A stretch of DNA of 40,838 nt from an uncultured Bacteroidota bacterium (lineage in GTDB: Bacteria; Bacteroidota; Bacteroidia; Chitinophagales; Saprospiraceae). Numbering within the stretch: position 1 is the first letter of the stretch; the number at the start of each line of letters is the position of its first letter. Location: NCBI GenBank assembly GCA_903836265.1, contig CAILQK010000383.1, forward strand, positions 1-40,838. The letters are read 5' to 3'. Of this stretch, positions 16,537-26,500 are shown piece by piece. The notes under the pieces are model-generated. The model did no database searches and had not been told where the DNA came from. It worked only from the letters and a program-made list of their open reading frames with translations. The translations under genes and the position numbers were made by a program.

Positions 16537-17646
16537 GTGTTTTTCCGAGATATTATTGGTCAGTCAAAGGTCAAGCCTGTTCTCGCCGGACTTGCTTCGG
16601 GCGGGCGTCTGCCCCATGCCATGATGCTGCTGGGGCCTTCGGGCGGCGGCAGTCTCGCTGTTGCACTTGCCTTCGTGCAGTTCCTGCAATGCGAGTACCG
16701 GCAGCCGGATGATACTGAACCCTGTGGCGAGTGCCCGGCCTGCAGGAAAGCGGCAGTTTTCTCGCACCCCGATATTCATTTTTCATTCCCTGCGGTCGGT
16801 TCGGGTGTTGTCAGTACCGATTTCCTGAAAGAATGGCGATCGTTTCTGACCGGCAATCCCTATGCCGGGGTTAACGACTGGCTTCAGCAGCTCGGCGCCG
16901 AGAACAAACAGGGGAATATTACCAAAGACGAGTGCAATGCCATTATCAAAAAACTCAGTCTGAAAAAATTTGAGGGACGCTACAAGATACTTTTGATGTG
17001 GCTTCCCGAGTACCTGGGAAAGGAGGGGAACAGGCTCCTCAAGCTTGTTGAGGAACCACCGGAAGATACCGTTTTCCTGTTCGTGGCAGAAAACACCGAA
17101 CTGATATTGCCCACCTTACTCTCCCGCTGCCAGCTTGTCAGGCTCGATCCGCTCAGCGACGAGGAAGTTTCCGCTGCACTGACCGACAGGCTGAAGCTCG
17201 ATCCCGCGCGCGCCAGTGAAATTGCCTTTCTCGCAGGTGGCGATTTCGGAGAGGCCATCCGTACAGCTTCATCTCAGGAAAACAGCCATACTGCCATGTT
17301 TGTTGACTGGCTCCGCAAATGCTGGAAGGGCAATGCCGTCGAACTGGTACAATGGACTGAGGGGTTCGCACGCACCGGCCGGGAAACGCAGAAACAGTTT
17401 CTCCTGTACGGACTTCATTTTATGCGCGAACTGATGGCTTTGTCGGCAACAGGCAACAGTACGCTCCGGCTCAAGCCGGACGAGCTGGCTACCGCACAAA
17501 ACATGGCCAGGGTACTTGATTTTGATAAAATTTCCAGGCTGGTTGAGGTGTTTAACGACAATATTTTTCATATCGAGCGCAACGCAAATCCTAAAATTTT
17601 GATGCTGGATACGTCTGTCGGCGTCAATACCATCATGAAAGGTTAA
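16537..17646 (+). CDS. holB: DNA polymerase III delta' subunit
   Basis: Clamp-loader subunit of the replicative polymerase. With a GTG start at 16537 the protein begins MFFRDIIGQ, the usual opening for this family; the in-frame extension to 16426 overlaps the PspC gene and is not protein-like. It is 369 residues. The four-Cys zinc module (CEYR then CGECPAC) is intact. The P-loop is degenerate (GPSGGGSLA, Lys replaced by Ser), as expected for delta', which does not hydrolyse ATP. EPPEDTVFLFVAEN and LPTLLSRCQ are typical sensor-region motifs. It is followed by ricT, the same pair order as in Bacillus. Confidence 0.93.
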   Translation: MFFRDIIGQSKVKPVLAGLASGGRLPHAMMLLGPSGGGSLAVALAFVQFLQCEYRQPDDTEPCGECPACRKAAVFSHPDIHFSFPAVGSGVVSTDFLKEWRSFLTGNPYAGVNDWLQQLGAENKQGNITKDECNAIIKKLSLKKFEGRYKILLMWLPEYLGKEGNRLLKLVEEPPEDTVFLFVAENTELILPTLLSRCQLVRLDPLSDEEVSAALTDRLKLDPARASEIAFLAGGDFGEAIRTASSQENSHTAMFVDWLRKCWKGNAVELVQWTEGFARTGRETQKQFLLYGLHFMRELMALSATGNSTLRLKPDELATAQNMARVLDFDKISRLVEVFNDNIFHIERNANPKILMLDTSVGVNTIMKG

Positions 17647-17753
17647 CCTTCCGACAAAAAATTAACATTACTCCGCTTTTTTGCTGTTTCTTTGCGGTAA
17701 GAGTACATGAACCACGCTCTGAAACCTGAAAACGACTTCAACGAACAATAACC

Positions 17754-19271
17754 ATGGGATGTATAGGATGTTCCTGTTCTACAGGTAAAGATAACGATGC
17801 GCCAGGCTGCAAAAGCAACGGCGGCTGTGCATCGGGCGGCTGTAACCGCCATAATACGTACGACTGGATTACCGCACTCGGTATTCAGGACAGCAAGCCG
17901 TTCGACGTAGTCGAAGTGAGCTTCAAAAACGGTTCGCGCAAGGAATTTTTCAAAAATCCGCCCTTCACAAGGGTCACTACCGGCGACTGGGTAGTCGTGG
18001 AAGCGCCTTCCGGTGGCTTCGATGTAGGAAAAATTTCTCTCAGCGGCGAACTGGTGCGCCTGCAAATGAAGCGAAAAAGGGTGCGCAACGATGCCAGGCT
18101 CGTCTCGGTGGTACGCAAGGCACACGAACGCGACCTGGAAAGACTCGACGAGGTGCGCCGGGAAGAAAAGGAAGTTCTGGTCAAGGCCCGCGTTATTGCC
18201 CGGAGCCTCGGCCTGAATATGAAAATCGGTGATGTTGAATATCAGGGTGATGGCAAAAAGGCCACTTTCTTCTATACTGCAGACGGTCGCGTTGATTTCC
18301 GCGAGCTGATTCGCCACTACGCCCGCGATTTCAGAATCAGAATTGAAATGCGGCAGATCGGCGCCCGGCAGGAGTCGGCCCGGATCGGCGGACTCGGCAA
18401 CTGCGGACGGGAACTCTGCTGCTCTACCTGGCTTGCCGAATTCAAGAGTGTTAATACCGCCGCTGCCCGATACCAGAATCTGGCTATCAATCAGACCAAA
18501 CTGTCAGGGATGTGCGGTCGCCTGAAATGCTGCCTCAATTACGAGCTCGATACCTACATTGATGCACTGGAAGATTTCCCGGATCGCGCCGAAAAGATCA
18601 GAACAAAGGCCGGACTGGCTATCCTGATCAAAACGGATGTTTTCAGAAGGCTTATGTACTATACGTATGCCGAAGACCGCAGCAAGTTCCTGGCTATCCA
18701 CGTGGATCAGATATGGGAGGCACTTGCCATGGTCAAGGCCGGAACAATGCCAAACAGTCTGGAAGATATTCTTGCCATGGCGCCACCCCCGGAAACGGAT
18801 GAGGCCGATGAGGCAGAACCCGATTTCGAGAGTGTGAATGATGTGATTCAGCTTCCCCTCGAACAGCGCAAGAAACGAAAGAAAAAGAAGAAGCAAAACC
18901 GGGATCGCTCCCAGTCGGCTGCTGCCGCTGTCGAAAAGGCAGCACTCAGCGAGGCGGGCCATGGACGCCCCCAGCGCCCCCAGCAGGGCCGGCCCGACAA
19001 CCGCGGCCCACGACCCGATAACAGAGGCCCCCAGCAGGGACGCCCCGAGAACAGAAACCAGCAACAGGGAAGGCCCGGTCAGCCCCGCCAGGGTGACAGT
19101 CGTCCGCCCCGCCCCGATTCCAGGCCGCCCCAGCAGCAGATCAAACCCGTTGCACCGCCAAATACTGAAAAACAGGATCCGCCAACGCCCGGTCAGGGTG
19201 GCCAGGGAAACAGCAACCCCCGCTGGAAAAACAGGAAAAACAGGAACAATAAAGGACCCAAACAAGATTAA
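17754..19271 (+). CDS. ricT: PSP1-domain protein RicT (YaaT-like) with disordered tail
   Basis: A 505-residue protein whose core (~45-290) is the PSP1 domain. In Bacillus subtilis RicT is part of the Ric complex that binds [4Fe-4S] clusters and influences RNase Y-dependent mRNA processing. Conserved Cys motifs CGRELCC and MCGRLKCC are present. An N-terminal Cys-rich segment (C3, C6, C8, C19, C25, C30) precedes the core. After ~residue 375 the sequence is a Lys-rich stretch and then a low-complexity tail of QQGRP, DNRGP and SRPP repeats ending KNRKNRNNKG, likely disordered and RNA-binding (inference). It lies 107 bp after holB and 6 bp before lpdA. Confidence 0.9.
   Translation: MGCIGCSCSTGKDNDAPGCKSNGGCASGGCNRHNTYDWITALGIQDSKPFDVVEVSFKNGSRKEFFKNPPFTRVTTGDWVVVEAPSGGFDVGKISLSGELVRLQMKRKRVRNDARLVSVVRKAHERDLERLDEVRREEKEVLVKARVIARSLGLNMKIGDVEYQGDGKKATFFYTADGRVDFRELIRHYARDFRIRIEMRQIGARQESARIGGLGNCGRELCCSTWLAEFKSVNTAAARYQNLAINQTKLSGMCGRLKCCLNYELDTYIDALEDFPDRAEKIRTKAGLAILIKTDVFRRLMYYTYAEDRSKFLAIHVDQIWEALAMVKAGTMPNSLEDILAMAPPPETDEADEAEPDFESVNDVIQLPLEQRKKRKKKKKQNRDRSQSAAAAVEKAALSEAGHGRPQRPQQGRPDNRGPRPDNRGPQQGRPENRNQQQGRPGQPRQGDSRPPRPDSRPPQQQIKPVAPPNTEKQDPPTPGQGGQGNSNPRWKNRKNRNNKGPKQD
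18955..19140 (+). repeat. Low-complexity CCC/CAG-rich repeat encoding the RicT tail
   Basis: Imperfect short repeats built on CCCCAGCAGGG(A/C)CG(G/C)CCCG encode QQGRP- and RGP-type units in the ricT reading frame. The region is much richer in G+C than its surroundings. It is coding, not a structural RNA or CRISPR, and copy number is likely to vary between strains. Confidence 0.6.
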
Positions 19272-19277
19272 CTCAAA

Positions 19278-20684
19278 ATGTCTTACGACGTCGCAGTCAT
19301 TGGCTCAGGCCCCGGTGGGTATGTAGCCGCTATCCGTTGCGCCCAGCTGGGCTTCAGAACAGCCATCATCGAACGTTACTCTGTGCTCGGAGGTACCTGT
19401 CTCAATGTAGGCTGTATCCCCTCCAAGGCACTGCTCGACTCTTCCGAGCATTATCACAACGCTGCTCATACGTTCAAAACACACGGTATCAATCTGAAGG
19501 ATCTGAAGGTTGATCTTCCGCAGATGATCCGCCGCAAAAACGAGGTTGTGCTGGAGAATAACAAGGGGGTGGAGTTCCTGATGAAGAAGAACAAGGTGGA
19601 CATGTTCAACGGACACGGTTCATTCGTCAGCAAAAACACACTGAAAATTACAGGACGGGACGGCTCCTCTCAGGAAATAGAGGCAGCACGGGTAATTATT
19701 GCGACCGGTTCCAAACCGGTAACACCCGCTGCATTCAATTATGACAAGAAACGGATTATCACCAGCACGGAAGCGCTGAATATCGAAAAACTCCCCGCCA
19801 GCATGGTTGTGATAGGGGGCGGTGTGATCGGTCTGGAGCTGGGCAGTGTTTACGCTCGCCTCGGTACGCAGGTACACGTTGTTGAATATCTCGACCGCAT
19901 TATCGCGGGTATGGATGCCGACTGCAGTCGTGAATTGATGAAGAGTATGAAGGCGCTCGGCGTGCAGTTTCACCTGCGCCATGCTGTTACCGAAGTCTCT
20001 GCAGGCAAAAACAGCGTGAAGGTTGTGGCGCAGCACCGCGACGATGATTCAAAAAAACTGACGCTGGAAGCCGACTATTGCCTGCTTTCCATGGGAAGAA
20101 GACCATATACTGACAGCCTCGGACTGGAAAATATCGGAATTGCAACCGATGAAAAGGGGCGTATTCCGGTTAATGACCACCTCGAAACCAGCGTCCCCGG
20201 TATTTATGCTATCGGTGATGTGGTAAGAGGGGCCATGCTTGCCCACAAAGCGGAAGAAGAAGGGGTATTCGTGGCGGAAGTAATGGCCGGACAAAAGCCG
20301 CATATCAACTACAACCTGATACCCGGTGTGGTTTATACCTGGCCGGAGGTGGCCTCGGTTGGCTATACGGAAGAGCAGCTGAAAGAGGCAGGTGTGCCCT
20401 ACAAACCCGGTAAGTTCCCTTTCCGGGCGCTCGGTCGCGCCCGCGCGAGCATGGATCTTGACGGAATGGTCAAGGTACTGGCTCACAGGGAAACAGACGA
20501 GATACTCGGAGTACACATTGTGGGAGCCCGTGCGGCGGACATGATCGCCGAGGCCGTTGCTCTCATGGAGTTCAGGGCATCAGCAGAAGATGCAGCCCGC
20601 ATGAGTCATGCGCACCCTACCTATACAGAGGCATTCAGGGAGGCTTGTCTGGCAGCTACCGCCAACCGCGCGCTGCACGTCTGA
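19278..20684 (+). CDS. lpdA: Dihydrolipoyl dehydrogenase (E3)
   Basis: FAD- and NAD-dependent E3 subunit of 2-oxoacid dehydrogenase complexes or the glycine cleavage system; it reoxidises protein-bound dihydrolipoamide. The 468 residues fit the family. GSGPGG (9-14) binds FAD, the redox disulfide is C41/C46 in GGTCLNVGC, the NAD-binding GGGVIGLELG lies mid-protein, and the active-site His446/Glu451 pair is in HAHPTYTE. Its partner E1/E2 genes are absent here. It starts 6 bp after ricT, and its TGA directly abuts the stop of the convergent 20685-21221 gene. Confidence 0.97.
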   Translation: MSYDVAVIGSGPGGYVAAIRCAQLGFRTAIIERYSVLGGTCLNVGCIPSKALLDSSEHYHNAAHTFKTHGINLKDLKVDLPQMIRRKNEVVLENNKGVEFLMKKNKVDMFNGHGSFVSKNTLKITGRDGSSQEIEAARVIIATGSKPVTPAAFNYDKKRIITSTEALNIEKLPASMVVIGGGVIGLELGSVYARLGTQVHVVEYLDRIIAGMDADCSRELMKSMKALGVQFHLRHAVTEVSAGKNSVKVVAQHRDDDSKKLTLEADYCLLSMGRRPYTDSLGLENIGIATDEKGRIPVNDHLETSVPGIYAIGDVVRGAMLAHKAEEEGVFVAEVMAGQKPHINYNLIPGVVYTWPEVASVGYTEEQLKEAGVPYKPGKFPFRALGRARASMDLDGMVKVLAHRETDEILGVHIVGARAADMIAEAVALMEFRASAEDAARMSHAHPTYTEAFREACLAATANRALHV

Positions 20685-21221
20685 TTACTTCTTTTGCTTT
20701 TTCAGCACTGCCCGCTGAAAAACGCTGAACGGATAGGTCTTTACTTCGGGGATATCTTCTCCACCCGCAGTGCTGTTGCCTGTAGTACTGATGTTGGCTT
20801 CAAGACCCGACATCACCTCAAAAATCATGGTGCTGTCGTCCACTTTCTCATAAGTACACAGCACCCTGCTTTTCTGTACAACAAACCAGCACAGAAACTT
20901 GGGTCCCATCAGGAAACTCTCCATGACGATCGAATTTTTCTCGTCCACTCGCCAGATACCTGTTTCCGGAGAGTACGGAACCAGTTCGTAGGGGCGCCAG
21001 TCTTTGTCTCTGGCGCCATACACCAGTCCAAAGGTGTACCGTCCCTGAGTGGAAGTGTCTATTTTGTGGATTTCAACAGTCATTTCCACCGACTGTACCT
21101 TCCCGGCTCCGTTATAGATATCGAGTGTACCCGACCAGTCGCCCTGCCACGTTTCGGGAAACTGGGCGGAAGCCGCTGAAAAACAGAACAGGATTGCAAG
21201 TGCATTCAGAATAAACTTCAT
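20685..21221 (-). CDS. Secreted beta-rich protein of unknown function
   Basis: A 178-residue protein I do not recognise. It has a signal peptide (MKFILNALAILFCFSAASAQ) and then alternating beta strands (WQGDWSGTLDIYNG, SVEMTVEIHKI, GRYTFGLVYG, MIFEVMSG) that resemble a lipocalin/FABP-like barrel. The C-terminus is basic (KKQKK), with no T9SS domain. It is the most downstream gene of the minus-strand block, 131 bp after the sulfotransferase. The stop codons of this gene and lpdA touch without a spacer. The 131-bp upstream gap shows no clear promoter box. Confidence 0.75.
   Translation of the reverse strand: MKFILNALAILFCFSAASAQFPETWQGDWSGTLDIYNGAGKVQSVEMTVEIHKIDTSTQGRYTFGLVYGARDKDWRPYELVPYSPETGIWRVDEKNSIVMESFLMGPKFLCWFVVQKSRVLCTYEKVDDSTMIFEVMSGLEANISTTGNSTAGGEDIPEVKTYPFSVFQRAVLKKQKK
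20698..20722. terminator. Perfect 9-bp stem-loop at the lpdA/secreted protein junction
   Basis: TTTTTCAGC and GCTGAAAAA flank a 7-base loop, 13 bp after the lpdA stop and inside the last codons of the convergent gene. It can form in both transcripts. No T-run follows the lpdA side, so it may act as a 3'-end stabilising hairpin rather than a full terminator. Confidence 0.4.
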
Positions 21222-21352
21222 GTCAGGAGAAGTTTTGAGGAGATTTATGATTTTGTCTGGCCCGGACTTTGCAGCGTGATATCAATCAGGGAAAGTCTGA
21301 TGAAACAAATCTGTCGAACAAGGTCTTCAGCAGTATCAATCATCCTGATTTT

Positions 21353-22510
21353 TTACGACAGATGCTTCAAAGTACGCCTGATTACGGTTTTGGCTCTGTT
21401 TGCAAGACGATAATACAGCGGTTTTTTTCCGTGGCATATTTTGTAAAGGGCATGAAGCTGAACAGCTACTCTTTTCGCTGCCTGCTCACCGGATACTGGC
21501 GTTACTGGCCTGGCGTTGACCCGGGCTGCCAGCCAGTTGAGCGAATCCGGAGAGAAATTGAACATATCGGATTCCGATTTGATGGTGTATTCTTCATTGT
21601 CGTATTTGCAGATATCCTCTGCCAGGGAGATACCTCCCATTTTCTGTTCGAGCCACGGACGTTCCTGTGCTATCAGATCAGTCATGGAATCAAGCAGGGA
21701 TGAATGAAACTTTAATGATGGCCCTTCCAGTTCAGCAAGCGCACTGATCAGGAGGAAATTGTTTTTCAGGGCTGGTCCGTAGCCGTGCGCTGGTCCGTAG
21801 CGATTATAGGCATACAGGAATTTGATGGCGGGCAGACGGAGGCTGTCGTTTTGGCGATAGATCCGGGTTGCTTTATATGGAATTTCCGTTTGCTGACAAT
21901 AGTGGGCCACTACATCACCGTTTTCAAACAGGGCGGTGTCGAACTTGAAAAGACGAACGGCATGAGCGCCGAATACTTCTTCGAAGCACTTGACCTTGCT
22001 GCTCATTCCTTTTTTCTGATTGGGCCCGACAGGTATGAACTGGTCAAGTCCATTCCCCTTGATACGTTGCTGGAACCCGCTTTCATACTGGTCTTTCCAT
22101 GTCCTGATGTATATAATTACTTCCACAGTGAATCCGAGAGATTCCATCAGGTTACGGAACAGCGTCAATTCCTGATAATCGAAAACAACAAAACAGCCCT
22201 CCCACGAGAAGATCAGCTTTTTTTTCTCTTCAATCGCTTTCTCAGCCTGCTGTCTGACGTATTGCAGGGCGGCAGTTTTATTTTTTTCAACATCTCCCGG
22301 CTTCAAATTTCCTATAGTATATTCCAGATAATCGGTTGGCCGGGAACTCAACAGGTGATTCAGATCGAATCCGCTGTGTACTCCATACTGGGATACATAT
22401 ACGAAGTGGTCACTGGAGGTTGCGTTATCCTGGAGGTATTTCTGTATGGAGGTAGTGCCGGTTTTGGGGATGCCTGCGTGAAGAATACATTTCGGATTAT
22501 TATTTGTCAT
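21353..22510 (-). CDS. Sulfotransferase-like P-loop protein
   Basis: A 385-residue cytoplasmic protein with the PAPS-binding loop of sulfotransferases near its start (HAGIPKTGTTSIQKYL, loop at 15-23). A later segment VEVIIYIRTWKDQYES fits the 3'-phosphate-binding motif (IYIR...S). Such enzymes move sulfate from PAPS to sugars, lipids or peptides; this type is often found with polysaccharide genes. It begins 4 bp after the stop of the HlyD-like gene, so the two are probably one transcription unit. The acceptor is unknown. No PAPS-synthesis gene is in the window. Confidence 0.85.
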   Translation of the reverse strand: MTNNNPKCILHAGIPKTGTTSIQKYLQDNATSSDHFVYVSQYGVHSGFDLNHLLSSRPTDYLEYTIGNLKPGDVEKNKTAALQYVRQQAEKAIEEKKKLIFSWEGCFVVFDYQELTLFRNLMESLGFTVEVIIYIRTWKDQYESGFQQRIKGNGLDQFIPVGPNQKKGMSSKVKCFEEVFGAHAVRLFKFDTALFENGDVVAHYCQQTEIPYKATRIYRQNDSLRLPAIKFLYAYNRYGPAHGYGPALKNNFLLISALAELEGPSLKFHSSLLDSMTDLIAQERPWLEQKMGGISLAEDICKYDNEEYTIKSESDMFNFSPDSLNWLAARVNARPVTPVSGEQAAKRVAVQLHALYKICHGKKPLYYRLANRAKTVIRRTLKHLS

Positions 22511-22514
22511 TTTT

Positions 22515-23504
22515 TCAAAGTTGTGTGTTGATCTCGTCCAGTATGCGCGGAAGAACTCCCCTGTTGTCTACCAGAATACTGGCACTTCCACCCAGTCGCT
22601 GTTCGAACCGGATTTCCTTGTCCAGACTGGTACGGATTTTATTGTTTTTTGCTTCTGTCAGCGTGATACTTACAGAATAACTTTTTTCTCTTGGCATGAG
22701 TGCCCTGGACGAAACAATGCCTTCCACGGTTCCGAAAACACTTGACGGGTACCCGGCCACTTTCATCACTACCCTTTGTCCCGGCTGTATGCGTTCGCCG
22801 GCTGCCACGGGCACAACAGCTCTTCCTATGATAGCATCGGGACTTCCTGGTGGCAGAATAGTCATCAGCGGTATTCCCATGCGCACGAAACTTCCTGTTT
22901 TCAGGTCGTTGAGCGATACTTTTCCGCTTGCCGGAGCAACAATCAGATAGGATTGCTTCCAGCGGTCGAGTGCGGTACTGAGCAGGTTCAGGCTGTTTTG
23001 AAGAAGGGTTCTGGTGGCTCCGGCTTCGGGAGACGCATCATCGGTGGACTGAAAATCGGAGAGCATACGCGAGAAACTGGAGTAGTCTGCCAGCAAATCG
23101 CCGAGGTGAAGTGAATCGGGTGCTTCCAGCGCCCTGAAGTCGAGGGATGCGTAAGTTTTCCACGCGGCTATGCAGGAATCCAGCAGCAGCATATCCCTGT
23201 AGTCTGCCGTGCTTTGCATAACCGCGAGGGGCTGGTTTTCGCGTACCAGTGTGGTGTCTTTTACAAATATGGCCTGCATACGGCCGTCAGTTCGTGCCAC
23301 AACATCGGCAGGCGGGGTGGTGGAGGCGATTTCGACATCGGCCTGAATCACATCCGGATATTTTACGAACCAGGCTGCCAGAAAAAGCAGGATAATACCA
23401 ATCAGTACAATAGTGGTTCCCCACCTGACTAAAGAGCCTGGTGGGGAACCGAGTATTTCCTGTACTTCCTCGGATCTGAGATCAATGAAATCTTTGGGAG
23501 CCAT
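22515..23504 (-). CDS. HlyD-family membrane fusion protein, apparently lacking the coiled-coil hairpin
   Basis: A 329-residue inner-membrane adaptor. A short cytosolic head (LRSEEVQEILGSPPG) precedes one membrane span (~23-49), then the first lipoyl half (VVARTDGRMQAIFVKD). The second lipoyl half is APASGKVSLNDLKTGSFV, followed by a beta-barrel (GRAVVPVAAGERIQPGQRVVMKV). In Bacteroidota relatives of ~430 residues that partner peptidase-type ABC transporters, a helical hairpin of ~100 residues links the halves; here only ~55 residues with weak helix remain. No ABC exporter or TolC gene lies beside it. It starts 8 bp after the amidohydrolase stop and ends 4 bp before the sulfotransferase. Confidence 0.85.
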   Translation of the reverse strand: MAPKDFIDLRSEEVQEILGSPPGSLVRWGTTIVLIGIILLFLAAWFVKYPDVIQADVEIASTTPPADVVARTDGRMQAIFVKDTTLVRENQPLAVMQSTADYRDMLLLDSCIAAWKTYASLDFRALEAPDSLHLGDLLADYSSFSRMLSDFQSTDDASPEAGATRTLLQNSLNLLSTALDRWKQSYLIVAPASGKVSLNDLKTGSFVRMGIPLMTILPPGSPDAIIGRAVVPVAAGERIQPGQRVVMKVAGYPSSVFGTVEGIVSSRALMPREKSYSVSITLTEAKNNKIRTSLDKEIRFEQRLGGSASILVDNRGVLPRILDEINTQL

Positions 23505-23512
23505 TATTCAGG

Positions 23513-26500
23513 TCAGTGACCGCACACGCATTTGGTTTCAGAGCAGGTATGTCCGGCTCCTGCCGCGCCGGTTTCTCCTCCGGGCATCTCAAACCAGAAT
23601 TTATTGCGTTTTCTGTCATTATTGCCTGTTTCGTTCATGGTATCTGGATTGTACAGACGGCCGTTTACCATGACATAACGAATCTGTTCACTACTTCTGA
23701 TATTTTCGAGCGGGTTGGCGTCAAGTACAATCAGATCGGCCAGCTTTCCTGCTTTGATCGAGCCAATTTCAGCGTCCATACCGAGACTTTTTGCGCCGTT
23801 GACAGTGGCACAGCGGATAGCCTGAATATTACTCATACCTCCCTGCTGCAGCATCCACAGCTCCCAGTGAGCGCCGAGGCCCTGCAGTTGCCCGTGTGCA
23901 CCCAGGTTAATGTTTACACCTGCATCCTGCAATTTTTTGCAGGTTTTGGAAACCAGTATGTGCCCGTTCTGATATTCTTCATCCGGGGCTTTGGTGATAT
24001 GGCGGCTTCGCTCCATGATAATATGTCGCGGTGTGAAGCCGAGCAGTCGTTTTTTCGCCCACACATCTGTATTCTGGTACCAGTAATATTCACCATTCAG
24101 GCCGCCATAGCATACAATCAGGGTAGGAGTGTTGTGCGTATTGGTTTTGCTCCACAGGCTCACCACATCCTGATACATGGGCGCCACTGGCAGGTTATGC
24201 TCAACGGTAGTATGTCCATCAACAATCTGCGTCATGTTATGTGAAAAGAAAGAGCCTCCCTCGGGCACTACCTGCATGCCGAGTTCGTGAGCTGCCGCCA
24301 TTACCTGCTGCCGCTGTTCCCGGCGTGGCTGATTGTAGCTTTTCACAGAAAAAGCGCCCCAGGCCTTTGTTCTGCGCAATGCAGCGCGTGCATCATCCAG
24401 CGAATTGACCGGCGCCTTGAAATCGCCGTCGGCACCATACAGGATTGTTCCTGTGCTGAACAGGCGCGGTGCCACCATTCTTCCCGATTTGATCATTTCA
24501 GACTGGCTGAAAACCATTTCAGAATTGGAAGAAGGATCGTGCATGGTGGTGACACCATACGCCAGATTGGCGTAGTATTCCCATTGTTTTTGCGGACTCA
24601 ATCCATACCTGAAGTTGCCGCTGTGTGCGTGTGCATCTATCATGCCCGGCATGATGGTTTTGCCTGTACAGTCAATTACCTTGTCGGGGCGAGCCAGTCT
24701 GGCCCGCTGGTAGTCTGCTTTGGTACCCGCGAAAGCGATTTTGTTTTCCTGGACGAGCAGTACACCTTTTTCAATCACCTGATCTCCCTCGCAGGTGATG
24801 ATTCGCGCGTTATCGAACATAATGGAGCCGGATGGTTTGTCGGCTTTCAGTTGCAGTCCGATTTTTATACCGGTTGTATCAAGTGCGGGCAGTGAATCGG
24901 GTGCTCCGGGCAGGAAGGAGAACCTTTCATTGAGGGCAATGGTAAAATACTCGTCACCGAGTGTATAGTGAATCTGTTTTGAATCTGCCGACCAGTGCAG
25001 ATTGTAACCGGCATCACGACTGACCAGCGTGGCCGGTACCGAGCCCATGTCGCCGCTCACATCCAGTGTTTGTCCGGGCATGGGCATGGCGCAAACATAA
25101 GCTTTGTGGAGTTCTGTAAACGCCAGCCATTTCCCGTCGGGAGAGGGCGTCCACTGGGAGGCGTACCTGCTTTTGGCCAGCACTTTCTGATCATTGCCGG
25201 TCAGGTCGAACGAGCGGAGTGATTTGTCGAATCCGCCGAAGAGTTGACCGCCTGTTGACACATAAATACGTTTGCCATCGGGAGAAAAGCGCGGGTTTTC
25301 GCCTGTTTCGGTTACAAATGAAGTCTTGCCCGTGGAGAGCGACAGCACATATATACCGGGTTTGTTGGAATTGACAAAGCCGAGTTCATCATCTCCACCC
25401 TGTTTTCTGTACACTACCGACTGTCCGTCCGGGGAGAAAGATGGTGTTCTGAATATTCCCTTTTCGGTTGAAATCACGCGCGCGCCCGAGCCGTCGGTGG
25501 CCGCCATGATAATTCGTCCCTGCGATTCATCGTTCCAGTCCACAAAAACCACCCGCTTGCTGTCGGGAGACACTGCGGGTTCGAACTGATTATTTTCTTC
25601 GGTTATTACTTCGTTTTTAGCCGGGAATGGTGATACTGTTCCGCTTTTCATGTCTTTTTTATAGATTTTTCCGGCGGCATTAAAAAAGAGGAATTTTCCG
25701 TCGGGCGAAGTAACAGCCTGTCGGACAGCCCGGGCAGTGAACTGCTCCTCAAAGACTTTTTGAGGTGTGCGCACTGTTTCTGCCAGCTTTGTCTTTACCT
25801 GACAGGTGAAAGGGATGTTCGTTTTGAGCGACGGGCCGGGTTTTTGACCGTTCTTCACGGCTTCGGCCGTTTTCAGGGCATTGATTTTGAATATCTTACC
25901 CTGTTGCCAGATGACGATATTTTCCGAATCGGCCCACGAGAAACCGGGGTAGCATCCGAAGATGGTCCAGGCTTCCTGCTGGTCTTTGTCGAGCTGATCG
26001 TCAATGGGATATTCCTCGCCTGTTTCCAGATTCAGCAGAAACAGTACTGTACGGACTTCCTGTCGTCTGACGAATGCGAGCCACTTGCCGTCCTGACTGA
26101 TTTGCGGACGACAGGCGCCACCCGAGCCGCCTGTGATATCTTCCACGGTTCCCTTCTCACGGTTATAGCGTCTGACGGCAAATATCTGTGTGTTCGGATT
26201 CTTGTTGTACTGGAAGTAGCCGCCGCCGTACATATCCTCGCTGAAGTAAATGTACTTTCCATCCGGGGAAACCGACGGTTCATTCAGGTCCTGCTGGTCA
26301 TTTTTGCGTTTGGTGAGCTGAATGCCATCACCACCATTGACATGATACATCCAGAGTTCGCCCGCACCCAGCGATCGGGTAGATGTGAAGTGCTTTCTGG
26401 CCACGAAATAATCCTGGTCTATCCATTCGGAATTATTCAGAAGTCTGAAATTTTCTTTTGTAATCTGGCGTGGCTGACTGCCATCGGAATTCATCACCCA

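Noticed and set aside
17687-17694. TTTCTTTG upstream of ricT as a -7 box
   Set aside because: The key A at position 2 is missing and no -33 element is placed; ricT may simply be read from holB.
18955-19140. Repeat array as a possible CRISPR or structural RNA
   Set aside because: Units are short, imperfect, in frame with ricT and without spacers.
18504-19265. 253-codon minus-strand frame opposite the ricT tail, rich in Leu/Gly/Ala
   Set aside because: Its composition is a mirror of the Pro/Arg/Gln-rich repeat; hydrophobicity is an artefact of the repeat.
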